Below are positions 34,801 through 44,761 of a stretch of DNA of 64,000 nt, in pieces; within the stretch, counting starts at the first letter, position 1; each line of letters begins with the position of its first letter. The notes below the pieces were generated by a model, which saw only the letters and a list, made by a program, of their open reading frames with translations, searched no databases and was not told the origin of the DNA. The position numbers and the translations under genes were made by a program. Origin of the DNA: Adiantum capillus-veneris (taxonomy: Eukaryota; Streptophyta; Polypodiopsida; Polypodiales; Pteridaceae); NCBI GenBank assembly GCA_014529385.2, contig CM043971.1, forward strand, positions 61,889,209 to 61,953,208, given 5' to 3'.

Positions 34801-35847
34801 CTGCCCATTGCCTAGCCGAACATGATCTTTAGTGGTCACATAAGAAGTAAACCACTCCTTGTTTGGAGACACATGAAGTGATGCCCCTGAGTCTATAATC
34901 CAGTCACTCAGTGCATTTCCATCAGATGCTGTAAGAAGAGCTGAGTCCATTGTATTCTTCAAGAAGTAGATGTCTCCTGACACTAGACTGTCATCCTCTG
35001 CAACAGTGTTTGTCATATTTATTTCTTGAATCTTCACTGAGGACTTGTTCTTCTCACCACGGTCTTCAGCTTTCTCTTTGCCTTTTTCTGCTTTCCATTC
35101 TCTGCAGTCTCTTTTCATGTGACCCTTCTTGCCACAATGGTAGCATTCTATGTCACTCTTGCCTTTCGCACTGCGGGACTTGCTACGAGACTGATTTCTC
35201 TTTCCACCTTTGTACTTTTCTTTGGTCCTTCCCCTGACAACTAAGGCTGTTCCTTTGCCTTTGTCCATTGTCTTTCTATTGGTTTCTTCAGTAAGCAGAC
35301 TTCCTTCTACACCTGCTATGTTCAAACCATCTGGAGGTGCAGAATTACTCAAAGCTGTGCGAAAAGTGTCCCAACTTTCCGGCAATGTGATCAACAGGAA
35401 CATAGCTCTAACAGGTTCATCAAACTTGACACCTTGAGCTGACAACTGACTATAGATTGTGTTGAATTCATTCAGATGATTGGACATAGGTGTCCCTTCT
35501 TTCATCTTCAAGTCAAGAAGCTTCTTAAGCCAGTATACCTGTGAAGCAACACTCTGCTTCTCATAAAGATCACTCAGCTTTAACCATGCTTGATAAGCCG
35601 ACATCTCGTCGGCTACATTGAAGTAAACGCTTTCTGCCAAAGTCAACATAATGGTAGAAAGTGTCAATTCATCCATTTCGCTCCATTCATCTTCGTCCAT
35701 ATCTTCTGGTTTTATCCCCTTGAGCTTTATAGGTTTTATCTGCTTCTTTTGTACCAACACGTGCCAAATCTGCTGCTTCCACAATGGGAAATTGGTTCCA
35801 TCCAGCTTCTTGATATTGTAAAGAGCAGTGTCCTCTGATCCAGCCAT
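31867..35847 (-). CDS. Gag-pol polyprotein of copia element C, 1326 aa
   Basis: One open frame encodes all proteins needed for copia transposition. Gag occupies about residues 1-230, with the knuckle CYHCGKKGHMKRDC near 235-248. Protease: WIIDSGASLHVSP with active site D-S-G near 319-321. GAG-pre-integrase: HCRLGHM and CEHCLYGKQ near 447-485. Integrase: HSDLCG, LRTDNGGEY and NGVAERMNR give D508, D571 and E607, the expected D-35-E spacing. RT: HQMDVKTTFL near 922 and LYVDDMLIAG with the Asp pair near 1010. RNase H: FTDSDYAGD, STTEAEYVA and YCDSQSAIQ. It ends LTKGLPLESFAHFR plus 12 residues, normal for the family. Start ATG at 35847 (MAGSEDTALYNI) fits copia gag. No stop, frameshift or missing catalytic residue was seen. 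Confidence 0.96.
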   Translation of the reverse strand: MAGSEDTALYNIKKLDGTNFPLWKQQIWHVLVQKKQIKPIKLKGIKPEDMDEDEWSEMDELTLSTIMLTLAESVYFNVADEMSAYQAWLKLSDLYEKQSVASQVYWLKKLLDLKMKEGTPMSNHLNEFNTIYSQLSAQGVKFDEPVRAMFLLITLPESWDTFRTALSNSAPPDGLNIAGVEGSLLTEETNRKTMDKGKGTALVVRGRTKEKYKGGKRNQSRSKSRSAKGKSDIECYHCGKKGHMKRDCREWKAEKGKEKAEDRGEKNKSSVKIQEINMTNTVAEDDSLVSGDIYFLKNTMDSALLTASDGNALSDWIIDSGASLHVSPNKEWFTSYVTTKDHVRLGNGQTCEILGVGDVQLKFQNGSSFTLKNVRHVPAITKSLINTVLLDDAGYVTTFGQNMWKISKGSMTVAHGVKSGGLYMIYVSNVSKNVINVTEQPNVSLWHCRLGHMSKKGMEILSRSGYLPGFSFNDFEFCEHCLYGKQTQQPHKHRSSRRDTQLALVHSDLCGPMPNLSLGGASYFMTFIDDYSRKVWVYFLKHKDEAFSVFKTFVTLVENQSGKKLKCLRTDNGGEYVSKAFQDFCESKGIKRELTAPYNRPQNGVAERMNRTIQEKVRSMLSNAQLPNGFWAEAVSTAVHLVNRSPSKVLQKDSVPEMVWSGKMPSYKHLRVFGCEAYTHVPKEFRNKLEPKSRKCIFLGYGNSGEMGYRLWDPESRKVVRSNDVHFNESKYHSKPERVEEIRRVVFQEDGPARARQNVRAQEKQGQDRVEPQVVAEPEPPIVRRSGRVTRPPDRFVPSMNYVMLTDCKEPSCYKEAVQMKDSGNWQSAMQSEMTALHKNKTWKLVKLPQGKKALPCKWVYRYKITAHDSQPKYKARLVAKGFKQEQGIDFDEVFSPVVKMTTLRCFLALVAILDLVLHQMDVKTTFLHGDLDVEIYMQQPEGFVEKGKEDWVCQLLKSLYGLKQSPRAWYHKFHKFMLSQGYKRSEFDHCLYTKKAKDGSWLILILYVDDMLIAGKHLEEISALKSKMAKSLDMKDMGEASHILGMRIERDRSKKLIWLSQTEYIDKVLQRFNMEKGKALSVPLPPYVKLSKQDCPVSEEEKAEMDKISYVSAVGSLMYAMIATRPDIAFVVGVVSRYMSNPGKKHWEAVKGILRYLKATKSMRICYGSQELSVKGFTDSDYAGDLDNRRSTSGYVFTLAGGAVSWRSRLQDCVTQSTTEAEYVAASEVCKESIWLNRLVTDLGIKEEMPVLYCDSQSAIQLARNPVYHSKTKHVDVKYHFIREMLEDKQLQLVKVHTTEYPADLLTKGLPLESFAHFRKQLGVG

Positions 35848-36313
35848 AGCTACGCTTCACAGTAGTTTACTTTCCTAGGAAAAATTCAGTAGAGTTTCCC
35901 CTGTAAACTGACCTCTGAACCAATATCAACCTGTCAAATGAACCAAGAAAGCTTCAGATTCTGCATAAATTTCGGCAGAGTCTCCTTTGTAAAATGGCTC
36001 TGGTGTACTAAAAAACAGACCAAAAAACAGCTCAAAAACACTATCTCTCTGACACTGTAAGCTGTGGGTAAACCTGTCCTACACCTGTACTGTCTCTGGC
36101 TGTCCTGTCACTGTCCTGTAAGCATAGACTGCGACAATGCCTCAACGGCAATAAAGCAAAGACTGCGACAATTCTGACAACACCGAGCCTTTCGGGCTCG
36201 CCCACGAGATTTGGGGCCGTGTCTTCGCCTGTCGAATTTCACTCCAATCTGAGTTGGTGACTCTAGCCTCCTGCAGTGCTGCCCCGAGCCTCGATCTGAG
36301 CTCTGATACCAGT
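35848..36313 (-). other. Leader and primer binding site of element C
   Basis: The minus strand reads TGGTATCAGAGCTC at 36311-36298, two bases after the LTR. The leader is about 450 bp with no long frame and contains two nearby AAAGACTGCGACAAT-like repeats. Confidence 0.85.
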
Positions 36314-36505
36314 TGAAGGAGTACGAGCGGAAGTGCGACGCGAGAGAGAGTGCGAGAAGAAGAGCACGACGATATGGTGAACTCGCTCTACTGTAATGTG
36401 TAGAGCATAGTGAGTTCTTATTAGGTTTTTACAAAAGAATATGTGTACATACCTGGCGGCCCGCCCACTTACCTGGGCGACCACATTGGGCTTTATACTC
36501 CAACA
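36314..36505 (-). repeat. 5' LTR of element C
   Basis: Differs from 31589-31777 by two A/G changes and a 3-bp gap near the AGCCC/GGCCCGCC stretch. The U5 side holds GAGAGAGAG on the plus strand. Confidence 0.96.
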
Positions 36506-36543
36506 GCGTGTGGCTCACACTCTTTCTACTGCTCACTCTCGCA
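36506..36543 (+). repeat. End of the 3' LTR of copia B
   Basis: GCGTGTGGCTCACACTCTTT to CTCTCGCA continues the LTR broken at 31588. The probable target duplication CTTCC follows. Confidence 0.9.
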
Positions 36544-37065
36544 CTTCCGCTACACTATGCATACAATCCGACTTATACATTTTTTCAACTAAGGGCAGCC
36601 GGCCAAAATTGGGTAGTATCGTTGCTGCTGGACAAAATGCAGGCAACCAAAATGTACCAATGTTGAAGGGCTGCTTTACACCTTCAAATAGTCACCGAGT
36701 ACCATAGGAGCAACCAAAGCAACAACCTGTATCAACGGATTGCAAGTTATGAGCTCGTAGGCGCCAGACAAGTCCCTCTCTCTGCTAAAAAAAACACAGA
36801 GAGAGAGAGAGAGTAGGTTGTGTTGTAAGCAGGGGATCTACTTCAAGTTCAAGCAAGGGCTATCCTTCAAGCAAGCCCTCTGCTTCTAGAAAACGTTGGG
36901 CGTGGGCAAACTCAGGCGTACTCGGACCTTTACGAGAAGAGCTGTGTGTTGAAACCGATGAGAGAGAACAAAAGATGTACTAATGTCGCAAGCTCTTCTG
37001 TGTGGCCTACCACTTACAAAAGGTTTTACGCGCAAGATCTGATGTGTGGGCCTGCTGTTTGCAGA
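36544..37065. other. Unassigned intronic stretch
   Basis: No element boundary and no convincing gene. A short open frame on the plus strand (about 36590-36707) encodes a Gly/Asn/Gln-rich peptide I do not recognise. A GA tract lies at 36797-36815. ACACTATGCATACA at about 36552 repeats the spacer at 5460. Confidence 0.4.
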
Positions 37066-37085
37066 AGGTTACATGCAAACACAAA

Positions 37086-37131
<46 letters not shown>

Positions 37132-37307
37132 AATGAAGTGAAATGAAATGTAATATTAACGTCTTCAAAAGGCCAAAATGACCTATGAGACCAAAAGGTT
37201 ACAAGTGGTGAATCTAATACCAAGTCTGGGTACAAAAAGTACAAAGAACTGAAAAGAAAATCATGGGTAGGGGTGGCGTAAGGTTACGTGCAGACACAAA
37301 GCACACA

Positions 37308-37346
<39 letters not shown>

Positions 37347-37486
37347 AATGAAATGAAACGTAATATTAACGTCTTCAAAAGGCCAAAATGACCTATGAGA
37401 CCAAAAGGTTACAAGTGGTGAATCTAATACCATGTCTGGGTACAAAAAGTACAAAGAACTGAAAAGAAAATAGTGGGTAGGGGTGG
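37066..37486 (-). repeat. Duplicated 3' end of LINE F with (CT)n tails
   Basis: Two tandem units, 37066-37280 and 37281-37486. On the minus strand each carries GTCTCATAGGTCATTTTGGC, then TTTTGAAGACGTTAATATTA, ATTTC-type repeats and a CT tract (37089-37130 and 37313-37343). The same 3' end terminates the LINE at 52455-54650, which identifies it as LINE 3' UTR. Confidence 0.85.
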
Positions 37487-38678
37487 TGTGAGGTGCAACG
37501 GAAGTGAATGTTGAGCTTTGCTCAAGATGAGTGCTCCGAACTGTGCTCAAGGTTCCTTTCACTTACGGAAGGGAGAGCCTTCCGTTCATTTAGGGAGACA
37601 GTGCAAATGATCACAAACAAAGTGAATGACACTGTGAATGAAGGTACTGAGACTGAGAGAGAGAGAGAGAAGAATACGACACCAGAATGTTGTCAAACCC
37701 TCCTCCGAAGACCCCACTCTCTATGGTCTACTATTGATTGCATAAAACTCTACAATGCTTTGGACTTGACGACGATGTCGACGACAAGACGGGCTGAAAT
37801 CTGAAAACGCTAATGGTTGAAATCTGCAAATCTTTATCTATTGAATTCTGACTCTATGTCGGTGACGACGACGAGGTGACGACGACACGCTGAAAACGCA
37901 GATGCTGAAATCTGCGTTCTCCGGGCTGAAACTGCAAACGTTCGCTGATCTGACTGTGTGGCAAGGATCTGTTGCGGGAAGGTGAAATCTACGACGGTCG
38001 GGACTTCTACTACGGTGTCTTGATGCTGAAAATGCAAAACGTTAATGTATATGCCGGTTCTATCGGGATGAATCTGCAAAATGCCGAGGCTGATCTGCAA
38101 ACCAAAAACGCTAGGGCTGAATCTGTGTTGTTCTGCTAACGCTAGGGCTAATCTGTTGTTCTACTGTCGCCACGCTGTTGCAATGCAAAAACGTTGGCTG
38201 TCCTTGGCAAAAACGCTAGGCTGGTCTTTGGCTGAAAACGCTATGTTGACTGCACGGGGGGGGGGGGGGGGGGGGGGGGGAGGTCTTGCTGAGAAGGTGC
38301 CTGTTGAACCTTGGTTCCTGCTGCCTCTTCTACTAGAAAGTGCTAGCGATAGGTTTCTTATGTACTTGCTTATCAAATTGCCCTACCTAGTTCCCAACAA
38401 AAGTCACTTTAAAATAACACATGAAAATTGACTAAAATAGGGAAAATAGATCTATGCACTGTAAAAATGCTCCTGATGGGTTCTGGCTGTAATCTGATGA
38501 TTGTGTTGTGTGCAACCAGAGGATATACCTCTAATCTAAGTATCTAAACATGCACGGTCTACGAACACACTCACAAAAGTGCCAGATCACTTCCTAAGCT
38601 AAGCTAACTGAACTGAACTGAACCCATGTCATGAAGTAGCTTGTCCATGTATACATAGGGTTAGATGTGCACGTGACA
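37487..38678 (-). repeat. 3' LTR of element D (1192 bp)
   Basis: On the minus strand begins TGTCACGTGCACATCTAACC. Clearly diverged from the other LTR, with many substitutions and gaps, so the insertion is old. Carries a run of 25 G at 38256-38280. Confidence 0.93.
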
Positions 38679-38689
38679 TCCCCTCCTTT

Positions 38690-39407
38690 TCAAAGTGAGG
38701 TACTGGTACCAAACTGTATGGCGTCGGGGGAGATCGCCAAAAGCTTCTGGAATCCAGGAAAGGACTCTTCGCCGGCCCACTCTAATGTGTGGGTCGTGCG
38801 ATACTTGAACTTCATAAAGGTCTCCAACGCTTGCTTCTTTGGGCTGCGCCGAAAGCGACACAAAGTCATTTGTGGCTCCTTCACTACTTCAACTTCGTCT
38901 ATAGTCATGTATCTACCTTCTTCAAGAATCTCCGAGGATGAAAATTCCTGAAACCACTTCCAACACAAAAACATGAACATACCCATTCCATATAAAGTGA
39001 CTGGAAAAAGACTATTCTTTCGAAAAAATTGTGCATGCAATGAAGATGAAAGTGACGGAGTGCCAAACCGTTCATCAAACACACGCAAACAATGGGGTTG
39101 AAACTTGTCTTTCTAATCTAAATCAATCACAATGGAAATGCCGATGCTTGATGCTCAACCCTTCTTGTGCTCGTTCGGATACTGTGTCATGCCAAGGAAG
39201 AGACATGGAATGTGAATTCCTTGAATGCAAACATTTCATCTTTTTATGTCTAATCCGCAGACATTCATGCTCATTTATGAGTGAATCGTGTTCATCGTGC
39301 AATATGTCATGCCTATGAAAAGGGATCTCATAAGGCCAGTGACTAAAATAAAGGAAAGCATCATGAATGAAACACTCGAACAATGCGTGCTGACTAATCA
39401 TTCGTAT
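38690..39407 (-). pseudogene. Probable residual pol tail of element D
   Basis: A minus-strand frame (39088-38690) reads YMTIDEVEVVKEPQ, then FMKFKYRTTHTLEWAGEESF. The second part loosely resembles the chromodomain-like end of gypsy integrases (compare FLVKFKNYPALDTKWM in G1). If so, the element arose by deletion of RT through integrase. Similarity is weak; it could be unrelated sequence. Confidence 0.4.
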
Positions 39408-39975
39408 TCATAATACTTCCTGTGGGGGTTCTTTGGACCTCGAGTCGAGAGCCAAGATCAGTTCTTCGTGATCGATCGAATCTGCAATGAGGTTAGTTTG
39501 ACTAGAAAAAGTATCAACTAAACCATCATCCTTGTGAACAATCACAGCTTCTTCCTGCAAATCATCATGCTCGTGAATAATCACATCTTGATCATGCTTA
39601 TCATTATCATGCAAATCATGTATGTCATGCTTTGGAAAAGAAGAGACTGAGAGAGTTTCCGTCTCCTGATTCTTTTCAATCTTCGCCTGCACATTAGAAA
39701 TGAGAGATGAAGAATGAACAACTTGCTCTCCACGAATAACAATTGGAGAGTCACTTTTGGCATTGAAAGTGAAAGTATTTTCCGCCCAATCAATGAGAGG
39801 GTTATGCTCATGAAACCATCGAATCCCCAAAAGCATATCACATCCTGAAAGAGGAGAGACTACAAATTTTTTGCGGAAGGACGCTTGTTAAACAGTGAAG
39901 CGGGCTCTTTCGACAAGAGAGTCACTAATCAAATCATGCATACTGCCTGGGTCAAACAATATGACAAAACGCTGA
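39408..39975 (-). pseudogene. Protease region of element D
   Basis: The minus strand reads ILFDPGSMHDLIS (active-site-like D-P-G where D-S-G is expected) near 39960-39920, a stop at 39889, then CDMLLGIRWFHEHNPLIDW, the conserved end of gypsy proteases, and a His/Asp-rich tail of about 100 residues ending at 39408. The tail with repeated HD and HDL motifs is unusual and unexplained. Confidence 0.75.
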
Positions 39976-40082
39976 CCCTTCACATGACCATAACACTTAA
40001 TGAGAGACTCGTCAATGAGAGGATCATGAGAAACTTGGGTCACACTCGTGTTCTCATTTATTGCATTGACAGAGGAAGTGGG

Positions 40083-41600
40083 TTATGTGGGTTCTTTAGA
40101 GTCCCTAGATTCAAGCTCAGGACATGTTCTTTTTATGTGACCCTTGATGTGACAATGAAAACAACGAACTGTCTTAGAATAAATGCTTTGCTCTTCCGAC
40201 GTGATGCATCCTCCTAGAATTCCTTGTTCTACCTTTTCATCTGGAGTGAGCTTAGGTTTAGCAATTGTGTTAGCTTTACCCTTAGGTTCATTTCGAGAGT
40301 TCTTTTCTGAGAAACTATTGGAAGATTGGTTAGAAGAGTTACCGTTCTTACCGTTCTCAGGGTTCTGAGAAGTCTGAGAGGTACTTGTGGAAGTCTTGTT
40401 TTCCTTAGGCTTTCCCTTGTTGTGCTTCATCTCCTGTGCAAGAGCAATTGCTACCGCCTTGTTGAGATCGATTGGGTTGAGGACTTCGACATCAAACCTC
40501 ATATAGTCGTCCAACTCGAAAATGAAAGCCTCCTTGCGCTCATCATCCAATTTGCGTAATTGGGTGCCGAGCTGCAAAACACAGTTAGAGAAAAACATAA
40601 CTAGCATACCATTTTGCTTGAGACTGCGTCAATCGTCTTTTCAACCGTGCTAGGTACTATGGTGGCATAAACCGCACCTTGAGCTTGTCTTGGAATTCAG
40701 CCCAATTAAAGGAAAGGGACGAGCCTTCCTCGGCTTCCTCTAGGTGCGCGGTCAACTGTGCTTCTTGCCATGTGTGGTACCAATTAATGGCGTCATGGGC
40801 AAGGTACATAGCTGCCGTCAAAACCTTGCTATTTCCTGTCTTCTTAGTTGTCGCAAAATAAGCATTAAATTGATGCAACCAAGAATGAATAATCGTAACA
40901 TCCATCTTACCATCATACTTACTGAACGTGATCTTCTCTATGATGGGGTTGTTGGAGTCGGAATCTTGGCTTGTGCCACTTGATGAACTACCAACATCTT
41001 TGGCCGGCTCGGACGTCGAGGTGAGACCCTACCAGACCAACTCTTGCATATGTAGGTCTCTCTGTATCTCACGCTCGGCCTCCAAGGCCGCTCGTCTTTC
41101 TTCAACGGCCTCCTTTCTTGCTTCGACCGCCAAGCGCGCTTGCTCACACTCACGCTCAATAGCTACATGTCTTTCTTCGGCCACCTCTTTTCTTGCTTCG
41201 GCCGCCAAGTGCACTTGCTCACGCTCACGCTCAATAGCTGCCTGTCGTTCTGCTTTTCTTTATTTTTCATTCCTCGGCCGCCAAGCGCGCTTGCTCACGC
41301 TCGCGATCCAAAGGATGCCTACGGTCCCGTTCCATGGAGTCCTGTCTTTCTTGGCGTCGCGCTTCTTGTTGTAGCATCATGTCCATCATCGATTTGACCA
41401 AAGCCTCCATAGGATTTGGTACAATCCTTGGCGTAGATGGGGAGGGGGAGGGCCAGAAAAACTTCCTGGTGGGGAAAATTATATACCTTCGTAAGTTCAG
41501 AACAGTTTGAACTCTTGGTGCGGAAAATTCTTCTTCGCCATTGCCATGCTCATCACCTCCATGCGAAATATCCATTCTGCTTCGGGTAATGACCATACAC
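40083..41600 (-). pseudogene. Gag of element D
   Basis: Gag begins near 41597 (MVITRSRMDISHGGDE), followed by a charged Arg/Glu-rich coiled-coil-like repeat region (41300-41020), then the gag core AINWYHTWQEAQLT and WAEFQDKLKVRFMPP (40905-40657), then a Lys/Asn/Ser-rich tail with the knuckle CFHCHIKGHIKRTC near 40130 (complement). Frameshifts near 41250, 40950 and 40640 break it. The RER/EQARLA repeats encode a heptad-like segment. Confidence 0.8.
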
Positions 41601-42034
41601 TGAAGTCGTGGGTTCTTAAGTTCACGAGGAACTTGGGTTCTTGTGGTTCTAGGTTCTTGGGTTCTTGAGGGTCTTGAGGTTCTTGAGGTGCTTGAGGTTC
41701 TTCTTTCGCTTGCAATCTGTGTTAGAGAAGGATCTTCTCTTCACCCGAGCTCTTCTTTCCCACGGGCGCACCCCTTCGCGGCCTTGCGCTCACACCAAGG
41801 TTGCTTTTTCCCACCTCACGTTGATTGACCGGCCGCTAAGTGCACGGTCCGCTCTCAATGAGTGAAAAGAGAAACAAGGGGAGGTTGGACAAGCCCTTCT
41901 TTCTTGGGTTTCCTGTCACTCTTCAAAAACACGAAGAGAAATCGACATGCCCAAGAACTTGGGTTACGTGCAACCGCAACAAGCAAAAAAAAAATATGTG
42001 GTTCTTTCCTTGAGTGATACAGAACACTGCCAAA

Positions 42035-42046
42035 GCTCTGATACCA
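42035..42046 (-). other. Primer binding site of element D
   Basis: The minus strand reads TGGTATCAGAGC one base after the LTR end. Confidence 0.92.
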
Positions 42047-42047
42047 A

Positions 42048-43267
42048 TGTAAGATGCTTAGGTGCAGCCGAAGTGAATGTTGAACTTTGCTCAAGATGAG
42101 TGCTCCGAACTGTGCTCAAGGTTCCTTTTACTTACGAAGGGAGAGCCTTCTGTTCCTTTAGGGAGAGAGTGCAAATGATCACAAACAAAGTGAATGACAC
42201 TGTGAATGAAGGTACTCAGATTGAGAGATAGAGAGAGAAGAATACAACACTAGAATGTTGTCAAACCCTCCTCCGAAGGCCCCACTCTCTATGGCGAGAG
42301 CGGTCTACTATTGATTGCACAAAACTCTACAATGCTTTGGACTTGCCGACGATGTCGACGACGATGAGGATGACGACGAGACGGGCTGAAATCTGAAAAC
42401 GCTAATGGTTGAAATTTGCAAATCTTTATCTGCTGAATTTTGACTCTATGTCGGTGACGACGACGATGACGATGAGGTGATGACGACACGCTGAAACGCA
42501 GATGCTGAAATCTGTGTTTTCCGGGCTGAAACTGCAAACGCTCGCTGATCTGACCGTGCGGCGAGGATCGACTGCGGGAAGGTGAGATCTGCGAGGTTCA
42601 GGACTTCTACTGCGGTGTCTTGATGCTGAAAATGCAAAACGCTAATGCATATACCAATTCTGTCGCGATGAATCTGCAAAATGCCGAGGCTGATCTGCAA
42701 ACCAAAAACGCTAACGCTAGGGCTGAATCTGTGTTGTTCTGCTAACGCTAGGGCTGATCTGCTGTTCTACTGTCGCCAGGCTACTCCAATGCAAAAAGGC
42801 TAGGCTGTCCTTGGCAAAAACGCTAGGCTGGTCTTTGGCTGAAAACGATGTGTTGACTGTCGAGGGGGGAGTCTTGCTGAGAAGATGTCTATTGAACCTT
42901 GGTTCCTGCTGCCACTTCTGCCAGAAAGTGCTAGCGCTAGGTTTCTTATGTACTTGCTTATCAAAATTGCCCTACCTAGTTCCCAACAAAAGTCACTTAA
43001 AAATAATAAGTGAAAATTGGCTAAAATAGGGAAAATAGGTCCATGCACTGTAAAAATGCTCCTGATGGGTTCTGACTGTAATCTGATGATCATGTTGTGT
43101 GCAACCAGAGGATATGCATTTAATCTAAGTGTCTGGACATGCACGGTCTACGAACAGACTCACAAAAGTGCCAGATCACTTCCTAAGATAGGCTAACTGA
43201 ACTGAATTGAACCCATGTCATGAAGTAGCTTGTCCACGTACACATAGGGTTAGATGTGCACGTGACA
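42048..43267 (-). repeat. 5' LTR of element D (1220 bp)
   Basis: Matches 37487-38678 along its length and ends (plus strand) GTGCACGTGACA before the GGTGG duplication. It has GA-rich U5 sequence near 42220-42240 and repeated AACGCTAGGGCTGA motifs. Confidence 0.93.
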
Positions 43268-43272
43268 GGTGG

Positions 43273-44400
43273 GGTGAAAGCTAATACAAAGAGGGATACA
43301 AAAAAGGGGGGGGGGTGGTTAGGGTACCGCCCCAACTCTATCGCCCAATCAAGAAGTATGCCTCTGGTGCTGCTATGTTGTGGGGGCTGCTCGAACTCCT
43401 CTGTTTGTGACTGAAAGAAATTTGTAATCTGCCGTTGTCGTTGGTTCTCTCTCATTGTACCCCTCTTCAAGAGATCCTCTCTGTGTCTGCGAATCTAAAG
43501 TAAGTATAATCCGAGACATTTCTTATCCTGGTATCTCATGACTCTTGAAAGTGGTCCAAAACCCTCTCTGAATAGACAGTGAAAGTGGCCTCGTATCTCA
43601 TAGTATACTAGGCAGTGACATATGTAATGTAGCTCTGTCTCTGGCTCTATCTGACACACCTAACAAATCCTAGACTCAACGGGTACTCCTCTATATCTGC
43701 TTGTCTCGATCTCTAGCTGATGTGAGGATGAGCGTATCCCGTGGGATAGATGAGTACCCATGTATCCTGGTCTGATCACAAAACCATCCTCCGTACGCTG
43801 GAGAAGATGCTTTCTATAGAAAGCCATCTTCGTACCCAACTCATGTGTGGGCTCTATCCATGTCCTCTTCATATCCAGCTGAATCAAGCCCTATCTAATG
43901 AGCCTGGTAATCTTTGCCCTAGTGAGGGAGATGGAGGTGCATCCAAAGAGTACTGAAATGGGGGTAGCCGATCCATACTAAAGCCATGTAACTGAAACCA
44001 AGATGCTATCTCTGCATACCAACATGATCTATCTCCCTGCAATGCCAATTGTCACGAAGACTCTAGTGCTAATCGAGCATATCTGTCTCTAGGGAGAGAG
44101 CCCAAGAGCTATACATAAATGAAACTGATTGAGTGCGTGCCTCCACTACCAATGAAGGAGCAGTGAGCTCCGCCCTAACAATGTCATGTGGTATTGAGGC
44201 CTTGGCCCTAATCATCCGAGAAATCATAGACACCAAGGGCCTCTCCATACATCTCCATCCATCAGTATTGCCAGCTCTGCTATGATGATCAACTGAGGGG
44301 CCCCATATCTCCACTCCGTACAGCATGGCCGAAGTGACCAAACTGTCTCTCCTAATACCACCTAACAAAACCACAACTGCAACCCGCACAAATATGGGAG
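43273..44400 (-). pseudogene. LINE F ORF2 C-terminal fragment
   Basis: Minus-strand frames read SLVTSAMLYGVEIWGPS, MISRMIRAKASIPHDIV and RAELTAPSLVVEA, then AFYRKHLLQRTEDGF and SSHQLEIETSRYRGVP, each with a counterpart in order in the LINE at 52455-54367. This is the region C-terminal to the RT fingers and palm; the catalytic YADD part is not included. Stops and frameshifts occur near 44060 and 43900. Confidence 0.85.
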
Positions 44401-44672
44401 CTAAATAGAAAACAAAACCAAGACAGAGCAAGCGTAGAGAGGAAAATTGAATAGAAAAGCATGCAAGCTAACACGTCACACACACCCCATCACACAAGCA
44501 ATCATTTAAACCTAGCACAATTCCAGGATTTCCTGCTAAAGCCCAACTATGCCCTTCATGAAAGATAATTATCTCTATCATCCCACTCTATTGATCCAAA
44601 CCCACTTTTTTAAAAACATTAGGACACTCTAAAATGAATCAAGCAAGTTAACAAATGCACAAACATACTTAC
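44401..44672 (-). other. Start of SEC6 intron 3, no element recognised
   Basis: About 270 bp of AT-rich DNA between the exon 3 donor and the broken 5' end of LINE F. The donor is GTAAGTATG at 44672-44664 on the minus strand. Confidence 0.6.
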
Positions 44673-44761
44673 TTGTCAATGAGAGCAAAGTTGTCACGCA
44701 ATTGTGTGATAGTTACTTGAGAGGAATTCAGGGAATCAATACCAGATCGGGCCTGTTCAAC
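44673..44761 (-). CDS. SEC6: SEC6 exon 3 (exocyst subunit)
   Basis: An 89-nt exon bounded by acceptor TTTATTAG and donor GTAAGTATG. It encodes VEQARSGIDSLNSS, then TITQLRDNFALID, and leaves two bases of the next codon. This matches the plant SEC6 segment that follows NDAQLST and continues the frame of exon 2, which ends in phase 0 after a Gln codon. SEC6 helps tether secretory vesicles to the plasma membrane as part of the eight-subunit exocyst. The exon is too short to stand out as an ORF and lies 11.8 kb from exon 2. Conservation of the peptide and the perfect splice phase argue for a real exon. Later exons were not found. Confidence 0.88.

Larger units (their letters stand above)
31589..36505 (-). 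mobile_element. Ty1/copia element C: young, apparently intact
   Basis: 4917 bp on the minus strand with LTRs of 189 bp (31589-31777) and 192 bp (36314-36505) that differ by two substitutions and one 3-bp gap. It is flanked by GCGCG (31584-31588) and GCGTG (36506-36510), a target duplication with one C-to-T change. It has a primer binding site (36298-36311), a polypurine tract (31778-31788) and an uninterrupted 1326-codon gag-pol. Inserted in the 3' LTR of copia B. It is the only element here that could still move, or supply proteins for others. Confidence 0.97.
37487..43267 (-). mobile_element. Non-autonomous Ty3/gypsy element D (gag-protease only)
   Basis: 5781 bp with long LTRs (37487-38678 and 42048-43267) and the target duplication GGTGG (37482-37486 and 43268-43272). 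The primer binding site is at 42035-42046 and the purine tract at 38679-38690 (minus GAAAAGGAGGGG). The 3.4 kb between the LTRs contains gag, a CCHC knuckle and protease, but no reverse transcriptase, RNase H or integrase core. It must rely on enzymes from another element. Confidence 0.93.
37066..44400 (-). mobile_element. 5'-truncated LINE F, split by element D
   Basis: Coding remnant 43273-44400 and 3' end 37066-37486 belong together: element D sits between them with a GGTGG target duplication. Its protein resembles the LINE at 52455-54650 and not the L1-type LINE at 20152. The 5' end is lost about 270 bp from the SEC6 exon 3 donor. The tail is simple repeat, not poly(A). Confidence 0.82.

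Noticed and set aside
36544-37065. Possible SEC6 exon 4 or another host gene
   Set aside because: Neither strand gives the conserved SEC6 segment that should follow exon 3, and the short Gly/Asn-rich frame has no splice context that supports it.
38081-38431. Gly-run protein across 38256-38280
   Set aside because: Translation of a poly(G) run inside an LTR.
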